Source of the DNA: Eimeria necatrix
Lineage: Eukaryota; Apicomplexa; Conoidasida; Eucoccidiorida; Eimeriidae
Assembly (NCBI RefSeq): GCF_000499385.1
Contig: NW_013655237.1
Span: forward strand, 1-46,354
DNA length: 46,354 bases
Reading direction: 5' to 3'
Shown: piece after piece, positions 1 to 10,450 of the stretch
How the letters are laid out: every line of letters begins with the position of its first letter
How positions within the stretch are numbered: the stretch's first letter is position 1
The notes under the pieces: model-generated
Told to the model about the DNA's origin: nothing
What the model saw: only the letters and a program-made list of their open reading frames with translations
Databases searched by the model: none
Translations under genes and position numbers: made by a program

Positions 1-650
1 TAGCAACCCCGACGCATTTAGACCCATGCTGTTGCCAGCATTGTTTGAAGGGGAGAAATTGACCTATAACTTCTGTCCTTCTCACCTCCTTCTTTCTTTT
101 CTTGCTCAACCAAGGGATTCTTTGAGGATGCAGGTTGTAGATAAGGTGTGATTAGAGGTTATGTAAGTGAATTTGAACCGGTTGTTGTGTAACGCCTTGA
201 AAATTTTTTGTGAGTTGCCATGTATTTTGCCATGTGATACGTCACTTCGTAAGCACACACAAGTAGAGCAGGCCAGCCTAGAGAAAGGTGGCTAAAACGG
301 ATAATTATCTTCGCGCCGTACACACAGTTGGCTATGTGGATCTCTGGTGGCAATCGGTGAACTCAGAACAAGAGTACCGGGGACACGGGATGGTGATCAT
401 GGAAGCCACAAATTCATGTGTAGCACAGTTACTCGCATTGCCACATACTTCTACTATTTCAAAGTAAGTCATGGCGAAAAAGAGTTGAAGGAGGAAGAAA
501 TGATCCCAACAGTATATGCAACTCCGCCGACGTGGCCCACAGACGTCCCTAAACTGCCCATTCGTCCAAATGGAAGCAGTGTTCACCAAGCCATTTCAAA
601 AGCAATTTTCTCATTTGCTTTTTTGTTGCGCATCCTTTCCGTTACCAACT
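1..650. other. Intergenic: 3' flank of an upstream SAG unit followed by 5' flank of the first gene
   Basis: No gene is supported here. The first ~100 bases (a GGGGAGAAATT-containing stretch) resemble the far 3' flank seen near 2340-2400. Bases about 270-420 resemble the 5' flank of the type 1 gene at 42380 (compare 42030-42180, with a shared GGCTATGTGGATCT). This suggests another SAG unit lies just outside the left edge. The longer open frames in this stretch (for example 347-742) are not conserved between copies. Confidence 0.5.
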
Positions 651-1800
651 ATGCTTCGTCTCTGGTTTATCGCACCCGTCGTGATGTCTGTGTTCTGTGG
701 ACACAAGACAGACGGTGCTACCACGACCGGGACAGCACGTAAGCATGCTGACACTAAATCTCACCGTTTCGACGCAATACTCATTTCTTTTGGGCCGAGA
801 GCCTTTTTCACTCTCAACTGTTTTGTGTGCATTGGAGTTTCTGCTCAGAAACGCTTGATTGCACAACGGAGATGAACGAGTTGAGGAAAGCTGCGGGACT
901 TTCTGAATTTGAGAAGGCATCTAAAGAAACAGAAGTTCTACCGGAGTATCCCGGACCAACAAAAACGATATCAGCTGAAAATTTATGGAAGCAAACCTGC
1001 CAAAAGCTAATGGGGGTAAGCCATGCCACGAACGCACTGCTGTTGCACAATTAGCCAATCAACCTCTTGCAGACTACGCCCTATGTAGCAAGAGGTTAAG
1101 CACTTATTTCGCTCTTTATTCTTTCATGCGAAGGAAGATGTCCAGATCACTGAAGCCGCAAGCTTGGTAGGAACGGTTGCTCATTACGCCGGCGCAAAGG
1201 ACTGCAAAGAGGCGGTGCAGTACTGGAAAGATGGCTTTTCTCTCTTTAAGAACGAGCTGCCCCCAAAGTACACGGCGTTAGGCGAGCCTGAGATTTATAC
1301 CGATAGAGCCGTCTCCTTTGTTGCCCTCTACAATCCAAAGGCAAGCCCTGTAGCCAGCTGCGTCCTTGTCACCTGCACGAAGGGAGCTGCGGTTGATGAT
1401 GCCGAAGAGAGGTCTAGACGCCATGACAGTCCCCCATTAAGGAGACTTCAAGACGGAGCCCAAACAAAAACTGCCGTTATCTGCTTGACAAACCCAGACG
1501 CATTGACTTCTGGGACAGCGCCATTCGAGTGAAAACACACCCCAGGACCACGGACTTGCCTGCATAAGACCCAAAATGCATCGAAAAACTAGCATAGTGT
1601 GAGGCCTTCATATGCAGAGATTTCTCCCATCTAGCTAGACCATTAATATCTTGTCGTGAGCTTGTGTTTGCAGGGAAGATGAGTGGCAGAAGATTGTTGA
1701 CGCTATAGTTGGTCTTGAAGAGAGCAGCAGGGCTTCCCCAATCAGCCCTTCATTGGCAGTTGGTTTCATAGTGACAATTTTTGCCCACGGTCTTCTGTAA
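651..1800 (+). CDS. Type 1 GPI-anchored surface antigen (SAG family), gene 1
   Basis: Predicted secreted, GPI-anchored surface protein of the Eimeria SAG (TA4-like) family, 258 aa. Exons are 651-738, 849-1015, 1134-1528 and 1674-1800. All introns are GT-AG and the reading phase is kept through every junction. Exon 1 is a signal peptide (MLRLWFIAPVV start, hydrophobic core, FCGHKT). Exon 2 carries the first two cysteines (TLDC and KQTC). Exon 3 carries four more (KDC, SCV, TCT, ICLTNP) with YWKDGFSLF and SFVALYNP. Exon 4 holds DEWQKIV, a small-residue stretch (ESSRAS) and a hydrophobic end (FIVTIFAHGLL), as expected for GPI attachment. An E. tenella SAG structure shows this family has a CAP-like fold (established knowledge). 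The variable linker between TCT and LRRLQ is acidic here (DDAEE). Assignment to the family is firm; the individual locus name and role in host-cell binding are not known from sequence. Confidence 0.9.
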
Positions 1801-2967
1801 GCTGTCAGTGTCTGTGCAGGATGGGGGCACTGGACAAAGAAGCAGATACCATTGATCATCTCGCCAAATAAACAATCGAGCATGCGACACCAGGAAAATT
1901 TTTCTAGTGTTTTATCTTTTGCATTAAAGAGTGTGGAAGATGGATCTTTATATAAGTCTTGCGGAGGCTTGCCATGAGCAGGTGGCGGAGCTGCACCCCT
2001 TGTGGAGTCAGCTGCCATTTTTGATGATCTCCAGCCGTATTTGTCCCTACTGTTCCTTAGTGCCTTTCAAATGACTGTCAGTACTGTGTCTATCCCTAGG
2101 TGTGTGTGGTTGTACTGGCGGTGTACTGGTGGTGTATAACGTGGCTGGCCGCTTGGGGAAGTTGACCTGCCCTTCACGATGACATGGATGGGCGGGCTTT
2201 TTTCAAGGCACTTCTTTGTGCGCTTATTATCAAAAAGATTATTTCAATGGAACAAATTGTAGGCATTTTGAGTATAGTATTTTGTGCATATGTCCTCCCG
2301 GCCGTCTCATGCAATGAGACGCCATGGTTTTGCCATCCTAATTTGAATGGGGAGAAATTCAATAAATAATTTTTTGATTCCCCCAATTTCTTTTTCCCAT
2401 CTTATTAGTGCAAGGGACCTATTTTTAGATTTGCTGTTGTGAACATTCATTTAGCCATGAGTTTAAGCCAGTGTGTGTGTGTGTGTGGTGTGTAGCTCGT
2501 TACCGACAAGCATCCTGACGATGCAGTGGTTTTAGTTCTTCAGTAATTCAATCAAAGACTCACACAATTACAGCAGGCTTGTCCGCTGAAGGCTTTTCAG
2601 GGGGAAAGTTTTCCATGCGTCGGACATGTTCTCGACGCCGTAGATCATCATGCTCGTTGCGGGAACGCAGAGCAAAAGAACCATAATGAAACGTGGTGAA
2701 ACCTACGAAAAGCGCGAGCCCACTTGCAGCGCAGTTACTGAAATAACCATAAAAATTCTTCGTTTAACCCGAATGATCGTGGAAAGGGAATTAATGCAAA
2801 AGAACAAGACGCCGACAACCAAGGCGGTCTGTTGCGCTCTGTCCAACCCCGCTCACTGAAGTCGCCTCCGCGCTGATGCGTCCACAAAGAAAAGAGGCCC
2901 ACCAACCCTTTTAAGAAACTATTTCTTTACTGTTTTTCTTGTCTAGCAACATTTGTAGCTACTCAAG
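1801..2967. other. Intergenic spacer between type 1 genes, with a TG microsatellite
   Basis: No gene is supported. The first ~400 bases are a 3' flank repeated after other type 1 genes (compare 4113-4440 and 6598-6960), including a GCAGGATGGGGGCACTGGA-like start just after the stop codon. A short TG repeat lies at about 2471-2493. Bases 2590-2750 resemble the 5' flank found before the other type 1 genes. Confidence 0.5.
2471..2493. repeat. (TG)n microsatellite
   Basis: About eight TG units followed by an imperfect GTGTGT tail. It lies in the spacer between the first two SAG genes. Confidence 0.8.
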
Positions 2968-4112
2968 ATGATTCGTCGCGTTTTTATTGTGCTCGTTGCT
3001 GCGCTTGTGCTTCATGGACACAAAACAGCAAGTGCTAGCACGACTGGAAAGGCAGGTCAGCATTTAACTCTCGTCTTTTCCAAGCTTTTTGGCGGGAAAA
3101 TTGTTACTGGCTGGTGTGTTTTGTTTTCCAAATCTCTCTCGTGTGTACTGGAGGCTCTTCTCAGAAACACTCGATTGCCTGACCGAGATGAATGAGGCGA
3201 GGACAGCCGCAGGACTGCCTGCGTTTGGGAAGGCATCTGGCGGTACACAAGTGCTGCCGCCAAGCTCCTCTTCGTTAAGAGAGATAACAGCGGATACCTT
3301 GTGGAACGAAATTTGCCAGGAAATAACCGGGGTTAGTAGTTTCACAAGCGCATTGCTGCCTAGATTTCTGGCATACTCAGCTAATGAAAATTCTGCCCAC
3401 AACGGCGTATGTAGCAAGGGGTGCCAACTTTGTTTTGTTTTCCCCACTATGATGTGAAGGGCAAAGGCGACAGGACTGAATCCAAAAAATTGGACGGAAC
3501 TTTCGCTTACTACGCCGGCGCAAAGGACTGCACGGCAGCAGTGCAGTACTGGAAAGATGGTTTTTCTCTCTTTAAGAATGAGCTGCCCCCTACGTACACG
3601 ACGTTGGGCGAGCCTGATGTCTACACCGACAGGGCCGTCTCATTTGTCGCCCTTTACAATCCCAAGGCAAGCCCTGTAGCTAGCTGCGCCTTTGTCACCT
3701 GTACAACAGCAGGAACGTTTGCTGCCGCGGCAAGAAGACCCAGTAGTCCCTCGTTAAGGAGACTTCAAGACGCTCAGACAAAAACTGCCGTTATCTGCTT
3801 GACGAACCCAGAAGCACTAACCGACGGAGAGAAGCCATTCAAGTGAGGAGACGCCAGGACCAAGGACTTGGCTGCATAAGACCCAAACTGCATCGAAAAC
3901 TTAGCGCAGTGTGTGACCCTCATATGTAGCTCTTGTTCCCATCTAGCTAGGTGATTAATAGCTTGTACTGCGGTTGGGTTTGCAGGGAAGATGAATGGCA
4001 GAAGATTGTTGACGCTATAGTTGGTCCAGAAGAGAGCAACGGGGTTTCCCCAATCCGACCATCATTGGCAGTTGGGCTCATAGCGACAATTTTTGCCTCA
4101 GCTCATCTGTAG
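2968..4112 (+). CDS. Type 1 GPI-anchored surface antigen (SAG family), gene 2
   Basis: Predicted 254 aa secreted surface antigen. Exons are 2968-3055, 3165-3331, 3460-3842 and 3986-4112. The start ATG sits in the same AAGATGATTCG context as gene 3. Exon 1 gives a signal peptide (MIRRVFIVLVAALVLHGH) ending in the family GKAG, split across the junction. Exon 2 reads ETLDCLTEMNEARTAAGLP and ends at EICQEITG; its donor is GTTAGT, slightly unlike the usual GTAAGC. Exon 3 opens GKGDRTESKKL and is the shortest of the + strand type 1 copies because the variable linker is trimmed. All six family cysteines and RRLQ are present. Exon 4 reads DEWQKIVDAIVG and ends in a hydrophobic tail (LIATIFASAHL). It is closest to gene 1 in exon 3 (shared YAGAKDC, FKNELPP, LGEP), suggesting recent duplication or gene conversion. 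Confidence 0.9.
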
Positions 4113-5025
4113 GCTTTTAGTGTCTGTGCATAATGGAGACACTGGACGGAAATACCACTGCCCGTCTGCGTACGATACCATGCTGCGGTGTCTTGTAGCT
4201 CTTGTTGAGGAGCACGGAAGATGAAGGTTTTTATATGTCTTGCAGAGGCCTGCCGCCAGCAGGTAATGGAGCTGCATGCCATGTGCTGTCGGACACATGG
4301 CGGCGACCCTTCTGATATTTTCCAGCCGTATTTATGCCCCACGGTCCGCTGCATCTTTCGGCATGCGTGGCCATATCACTGTTATAATAGTGCTATATAG
4401 CATGGCTGTCTGTTTGGAGGTTGAGCCTCCTTTCATGTCGGTCTGAGCGGGAGAGCGTTTGTCTAGGCATGTTTTTTTATGCTTATCGATCAAGGAAGTG
4501 ATTCAATGGAACGCCTTGCAGGCACTTCTGATGTAGTTTTGAAGCGTAGGCTTGAGGAGGAAGGGTCGAAGGATAATTTCCTCGTGCCCTACCATGTGAT
4601 TTCTTGTTTAACTGAGGATCGTCTCTGTAGATAGGTTACCGCGGACAATTGCGTATGCATAACTGAAAAACGTTTGCGCCCTGGAATGCATCTTGCCCTA
4701 GGATGCGTCGATTCAAAAACTCGTGCAGATATAGCGCGCTACGTTATCATAGGCTGTTTCAAGAGAAAACTTTTCCCTGCGTTGGGCAAGTTCTGGGCGG
4801 TGTAGATCTAAGTGATCGGCAGTGCAGAACACGAGAACTCGCGAAGCACGCCCTGGACACCGAAAAAAAGAACGAAACAACATATGCGGCGCACTTACCG
4901 ACGCAGCTCGATATTTCTGTGTCCCTTGAAAGATGGTAAAGACGGGGATAACGGATAAAGGAAAGGGTGTCAACAACGCGAGAAGTCCCACTCCGTCGAC
5001 TCACGTGTCTCCCCATGTTTGGTCT
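4113..5025. other. Intergenic spacer (3' flank then 5' flank)
   Basis: No gene is supported. Bases 4113-4440 are the repeated type 1 3' flank. Bases 4760-4960 are the repeated type 1 5' flank, with a GTAGATCT and GCAGAACACGAGAAC that recur near 17280 and 42060 and, inverted, upstream of minus-strand copies. Confidence 0.45.
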
Positions 5026-5170
5026 GCTCAGCAGCAGAGAGCCATCAAAGGGGCAGCATCACGCCAAACTGCAGCAGCAAACTCAGCAGCAGCACCAGAA
5101 TGTGCAGAAGCAGAAGACTGTGCAGCGCGTGCAGCAGGAGCAGCAGCACCAAAATGTGCAGCAGCACTAA
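5026..5170. repeat. Imperfect CAG-rich tract
   Basis: Interrupted CAG/GCA triplet repeats spread over ~145 bases. One frame reads glutamine-rich and another alanine-rich, but neither joins a recognisable gene. CAG repeats are a hallmark of Eimeria genomes. The tract lies about 275 bases upstream of the gene 3 ATG, inside its 5' flank. Confidence 0.8.
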
Positions 5171-5444
5171 GACACCTTGAAGCGGCTTGTTGCGCTGCTC
5201 CAGCCGCAGAGCCGCTGCGCCGTAACTTTCCTTCTTGAAGAGCAGATGGAGATTTAAAAAGGAAGTAATGAAATCTACAGACTATATTTTGCTTTTTGAT
5301 GAGTTAATTGAATTTGAAGGAGCCGCGGAAAGTGCGGCAGGAGAAGCAGCCGCTCCGCGTCTCTTCCTCAACGCGGAAGCGGTTTCTTTCAAAATCAGTT
5401 CCCTTGATCCTTTCAGTGTAGGATTACGTTTTCATTTCCCAAAG

Positions 5445-6597
5445 ATGATTCGCCTCGTTTTTCTTTCACTCGCCGCTGTGCTTGCGTTCTGCGGACACGG
5501 GACAGCAAACGCTGCCACAACCGGCAAAGCAGGTAACGTATTATTTGGATGTTTATCTGCATTTTGATTCCAGAGGCTCTCTAATTCAAATTGCAGCTTC
5601 CCTTAATTTACGAGGCTCCTGTCTGTGCTGAAGTTTCGCCTCAGAAACGCTTGATTGCTTAACTGAAATGAACGCGGCAAGAGCAGCTGCTGGGCTTGCT
5701 GGGTTTGAGAAGGCATCAAAGGAAGGGCAAGTGCTTCCGGAAGATTCTTCTGAAGGACGACAGATAGTAGCTTCTGATTTATGGAACGAAATCTGCCAAA
5801 ACCTAGTGGGGGTAAGCCGTGCCGCAGGCTCAGTTTCCCTCCAAGTTCTGGAGCACCTAGCCAATTAACGCCATGCAGACTCTAGCGCGTTCTGCAAGAG
5901 ATGACATGCTTGTCTTGTTTGCGATTCTCTTGTGCAAAGGAAGCAAACAGACCCCAAGAGGCCACGAAGTTGGTGGGGACGCTCGCGTACTACTTTGGCG
6001 AGAAGAACTGCGAGGCGGCAGTGGAGTACTGGAATGAAGCCTTTTCCCTCTTTAAGAATGAGATTCCCCCAGCATTCACAGCGTCAAGCAGCAAAAATGT
6101 ATATAACGACAAGGCTGTCTCCTTTGTCGCCCTCTACAACCCCAAGGAAAGCCCTGTAGCTAGCTGCGCGTTTGCCACCTGTACAACCCCGGGCGCAAGC
6201 GCAGCTGATCCCCCAACGCAGCCTGGAGACGCTGACAGCGGGCCATCAAGGAGACTTCAAGAGGAATCCAAAATAACTACAGCCGTCATGTGCTTGATCA
6301 ACCCGGAAGCACTGAATCCTAACGTAGCTCCATTCACGTGAGGAAACACTCCGGGATTACTGAGTTTGCTGCATGCATCCCAGAGCGAATCGAAAGCTTA
6401 GCTTCATCCGCAGTTTGTGTATGCTTCGATTTCTCCCATCTAGCTACGCGGTTAATGCCGTGTCGTGCGGTTGGACTTGCAGGGAAGATGAATGGAAGAA
6501 GATTGTTCGTGCTCTCGGGAGCAGTGGGATTTCCCCAATCAGGCCATCATTGACACTTGGGGTCATACTGGCAACTTTTGCCTATGGTCTCATTTAA
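5445..6597 (+). CDS. Type 1 GPI-anchored surface antigen (SAG family), gene 3
   Basis: Predicted 255 aa secreted surface antigen. Exons are 5445-5532, 5645-5811, 5940-6337 and 6483-6597, all GT-AG with phase kept. Exon 1 is a clean signal peptide (MIRLVFLSLAAVLAFCGHGT). Exon 2 reads ETLDCLTEMNAARAAAGLAG. Exon 3 differs from its neighbours: YYFGEKNC replaces YYAGxKDC, EYWNEAFSLFKNEIPP replaces QYWKDGFSLFxNELPP, and MCLIN replaces ICLTN. The linker between the fifth cysteine and RRLQ is long and proline-rich (DPPTQPGDADSGPS). The residue spanning the exon 3/4 junction is Thr rather than Lys. Exon 4 (DEWKKIVRALG) is the shortest of the type 1 tails, ending ATFAYGLI. The EYW and NEIPP residues are type 2-like, so this may be a divergent or partly converted copy. 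Confidence 0.9.
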
Positions 6598-7267
6598 ACT
6601 GTTAGTTGCTGTGCAAAATAGGGGAACCGGATGGAAATGCCATTGCCCACCTTGTGGGACAGATAGTCGAGCATGCGACACCAAGAGGGTTGTTGTGGTA
6701 CTTTGCGGTTTGAAGATTGCGGAAGAAGGGGCTTTTCATGTCCCTGGCAGAGGGCTGCCTCGAGTAGGTGGTGCAGATGCATGCTATGTGCTGTCAGGTG
6801 TCACTCTGGACATTCTCCAGACATTTATTTACCGCATTCCCTACTAGTTTCCGGCATATGTGGCCACATCAACGTAGTAATAGTGGCACATGGCTGCCTG
6901 TTTGGAGGTTGGACTTTCTCATGCGAGTTCGGCCCGAACAGAAAGGCTTTTGTCAAGGCGCGTTTTTTCCTATGCATACTGTTCAAGGAAGTGTTTCAAT
7001 GGAAAGCCCCGTAGGCATTCTGGAACTAGTGTTAGCTGAAAGTGTCGGCCTATAATATCCCAGTGTCCCACCTTATTCTTTCCTGTATTGTTTAACTGAG
7101 GGTCATTTATGTAGATACTTTGCAGTAGGCATTTGTGTAGTGGCGGAATAATACTACTTCGCGTGTAACGAATGGCCGAAAGGCATTCGGGCGATGCAAT
7201 GTTTCTTGCCCAGCAATGCATCAGTTCAAAAATGCACACAAATATAGCGGACTCTGTTAGCAGAAAG
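6598..7267. other. Intergenic: type 1 3' flank
   Basis: No gene is supported. Sequence up to ~7060 is the repeated type 1 3' flank, including the CCTGGCAGAGGGCTGCC, GGTGGTGCAGATGCATGC and GGAGGTTG landmarks seen after other copies. The open frames here differ from copy to copy. Confidence 0.45.
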
Positions 7268-7602
7268 TGGTTCAAAAGAGAAGTTTTCTTCGCATTGGGC
7301 AAGTTGCGGGTAGTGCTTACCTCTAAGGATGATGGGGCTACGCAGAACACCAGAACCAGCAGGGCACGCGGTGCGTACCACACAGCGTAAACTGCCACAT
7401 GCGGAGCTGTTACCATCAGAATTAGATATTCTTAATGGTTCAAAAAAGAAGTTTTCTTCGCATTGGGCAAGTTGCGGGTGGTGCTTACCTCTAAGGGTGA
7501 TGGGGCTACCCAGAACACCAGAACCAGCAGGGCACGCGGTGCGTACCGCACAGCGTAAACTGCCACATGCGGAGCTGTTACCATCAGAATTAGATATTCT
7601 TA
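7268..7602. repeat. 168-bp tandem duplication within a type 1 5' flank
   Basis: Two copies, 7268-7435 and 7436-about 7602, differ at only a few positions. Each begins with TGGTTCAAAA and ends with TTAGATATTCTTA. The unit contains the element (TTTTCTTCGCATTGGGCAAG, then GCAGAACACCAGAACCAG-like sequence) that elsewhere precedes type 1 SAG genes, so a promoter-proximal segment has been doubled. Confidence 0.9.
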
Positions 7603-8353
7603 GTTACCCTTGAATTGTGGTGGAAAAGGAGACAAGCGAGCAAAGAAAAACGCTAGCACAAAAGGAGCAGTCGCGCAGTGCCGGCCCGCGTATGTCCACT
7701 TGGAGCCCCTGCGTCGACAGACTCCCAAAGCACCATTATTTTATCTGTTGAGCATTCATACAAAGATTAAGTTATGGCTCGTCCTCTTCCTAAATGCGGC
7801 GCATAGGTTCGTGTGCTGTCAATTCCCATGCCTTCTTTTTGGCAGCCGCATGAAGGCATCGCCACTCCCCAAACACGTGGGGAGAACGTCATACAGCGAT
7901 ATAACTGTGCTTTTGATCAATCGTTCCATATCTCATCACCTCTACCGCGACATTTGGGAAGCAGCCCTCCTGGGGTTCAGACGTGTAAAATCGTCTGCAA
8001 TTCGGCACAACGTGGCAGCCTTGCTGATTCTGCACAGTGAAACCAGTGACCTAGCGACGCTGATTTTGCTCAGGAAAACATGGCTAATTTCGTGAAATGC
8101 TGCCTATAGGCTAAACTGTTTGCCACCATTTATTCCCTGCATGTGTTGTGGCACGATAATTGCAATTACTGCCGGGCTCCACGAAGCTGCAGTTCGCCCA
8201 AGAGACGCACGTTTTTTACCCACTATAGACCTGTATGCCGCACTTTATCAATACGCTTTTTGATTATTCGAAGGTTCAAGCACACTCGTTGCGGAATACT
8301 AACCATAGCCGTTCTGCAGGGTGCCACAATCAATCGGATTTTAAGTGAGCTGC
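7603..8353. other. Orphan 5' flank without a SAG gene
   Basis: Bases ~7610-7740 (GGAAAAGGAGACAAGCGAGC onward) resemble the last stretch before the type 1 gene at 42380, but no signal exon or other SAG exon follows. An uninterrupted 161-codon frame runs 7610-8095; it has no recognisable domain and I do not call it a gene. The rest looks unrelated to the SAG exons. Confidence 0.4.
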
Positions 8354-8843
8354 CCGGTAACGTATCTGCGCACTTGGGGTCCGTTAAGGTAGCACCAAAA
8401 TCTTCATACGAGATTCAGAAGGACTGGTGTTGCCTTTAGGGCCCATAACAATGCCTGTACGTCAACGAGTAGTTGGCGAAAACCGGCTTGATGCGTTCAT
8501 TTGCAAGGTCGACTTGTACTCCTCCCTGCGTATACTTGTGCCCACAAGTAATTGAGATACGAGGAACTTAATCGGATTGAGGAGGAAACAGCACTACGCC
8601 GGTAACGTATCTGCGCACTTGGGGTCCGTTAAGGTAGCACCAAAATCTTCATACGAGATTCAGAAGGACTGGTGTTGCCTTTAGGGCCCATAACAATGCC
8701 TGTACGTCAACGAGTAGTTGGCGAAAACCGGCTTGATGCGTTCATTTGCAAGGTCGACTTGTACTCCTCCCTGCGTATACTTGTGCCCACAAGTAATTGA
8801 GATACGAGGAACTTAATCGGATTGAGGAGGAAACAGCACTACG
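8354..8843. repeat. 245-bp apparently perfect tandem repeat
   Basis: 8354-8598 and 8599-8843 appear identical when read side by side; both run from CCGGTAACGTATCTGCGC to GGAAACAGCACTACG. Perfect identity in a locus where other copies are diverged suggests either a very recent duplication or an assembly artefact. Confidence 0.92.
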
Positions 8844-10450
8844 TGTGGGAAGGGTGATCATGATAGTTCCAGCCTTTCCATTTCTTTCCTCATTTTGAAG
8901 GTGGGCAGCAGCCACTCTGGGATCAACAACCAATGAGACGAAAGAATTCCCCCTCTTAGTTTTCCCCTCCACGACTACGCTGAATGTTATATTAACAGTC
9001 TATACGTTGTTTGATATTTCTTTTCAGGGATGCCTGTGCATTTTACCTCCCGTTTATTGCGCCTTGCGGCTGAATCGTTCTCAGTGATTAGAGGCACCTC
9101 GACAACAAGAAGCATAAGGGCTAGCGGTCTACGGCCAGTGGTTTTCCACTGTTGCTTTTGCCTTCGGTATACATAGCTAATTCCTCTTTCACCCTCGAGC
9201 TTCCCCACTCGTAGCCCTGAGTGCAGCCACAGATTCGATAAAGTGTTCTAACTCTTCTAAGTGTGCTTCTTACATAACACAACCAAATGTGGGAATTGTT
9301 TAACTTTTGCATTTAAAAAACACTTCAGGGCAATAGCCAGGCAAACGCGCTGCAGCGCTGCAATGAATTGCTTCAAGAGCACTCTATGTATGTCGGAGAC
9401 AGCTAGAATCTCGAGAGCAGTTGGAAGAGATCTTGAGGGCAGAAAAGGTTAAACGGCGGCCTATAGCGACATATATCTGTTTCGTATTGCCTTCGTAGTC
9501 AATTCATGACCTTTTCGTCAGCTTCCCCGCTCACATTGTTCCCGTAGCAGGGGTTGAGCCTCCCTAGCGCGAAGGCCAACTGCTCAACTGCCCTGAAGCA
9601 AGAGCGCCCACGACTGAGGCTTTTTTTTCCTATCTGAACAGTCAGACTGCACTTGAAGCGGCTCAACGGGCACTCATGGGAGCATGTGATGTTGCAGTGA
9701 GTGTGTTTTCTCGTGTGCACATTGAACACAACTCTAGAATAGCACATGCGGGTCAGCCTTTGCGTCATTCACTCGCTTCCAATGAAGTGCACAAAAGGCT
9801 GTGCATCTCTGTAGGGCCCCAGCACGCCGCGGCAACTGACCAGCAGACACGTTTGCAAGCAATCTGCCATCAAAGAAACGTCTTTTTATTATCAATTAGT
9901 TGGCTGTGGGTGTTTGGTGACAAACGAGAAAGAGGGACTTTTTCTACGGTGTACGGTGTGTACGACCTCGCTAAAATACTGCCAGCGAGCCGCCCTGCTT
10001 GCGCGACATTTTGTTGCGTCGTATGCCTCCAGCATGCGAAAAATTTAGAGTTACAGGCTAATTATTCAAGTAGTGTACAACTCACAGTATTAGCTACATT
10101 ATCATATAGTGCTGAATGCCTGTTCTTTCGAAAAGTGAGCCTCTATATCACTGCGGCGCTACACAGATCCTCACACAACTCTCAAGGCAAAAAACGCAAG
10201 CATTTGGAACGAGCATTGCTTTTCAGTATATAAAAGCAACAGATCTCTTTTATGATCAAATTTGCCTTGTTTTCCTCTTATTAAACGCCGGCAAAAAGCA
10301 ACGCACGTCGAGCCGTCAGTTGCGGGCAGCAAGCTCAAGGCTTAGGCTCGTCAATAGGCGTCAGCCGTGCCGTCACTCATTGAAACAAAACCAAAGAGCT
10401 CTAGTCGCCCTTGAAAAAGCATTTTTCCCGTAACTAATCTGCTATCGAAA
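8844..10450. other. Type 2 upstream module, copy 1 (non-coding, repeated)
   Basis: A long conserved stretch that precedes type 2 SAG genes; related sequence occurs at ~19245-20090 (shortened), ~23991-25900 and ~44400-45574. Shared landmarks include GAAAGCGCAGAAGGCT-like sequence with CAGCACGCC and GCAATCTGC, and a stretch shortly before the ATG. A 185-codon frame at 9676-10233 is not kept open in the other copies (stops and indels), so it is not called a gene. It may be a promoter region or simply part of the duplicated unit. Confidence 0.55.

Noticed and set aside
347..742. 131-codon + strand frame overlapping the signal exon of gene 1
   Set aside because: It runs through the 5' flank and out-of-frame over exon 1 into intron 1. 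The splice-based SAG model explains the region better.
7610..8095. 161-codon + strand open frame
   Set aside because: No recognisable domain; the start lies in a SAG 5' flank; no conserved second copy. Kept only as a point to check in the findings.
8354..8843. Possible CRISPR-like or satellite array
   Set aside because: There are only two long units without spacers, in a eukaryotic sequence; it is a simple tandem duplication.
9676..10233. 185-codon + strand open frame in the type 2 upstream module
   Set aside because: The homologous stretches near 19390, 25210 and 44905 carry stops and indels in this frame, and no domain or signal is recognisable.
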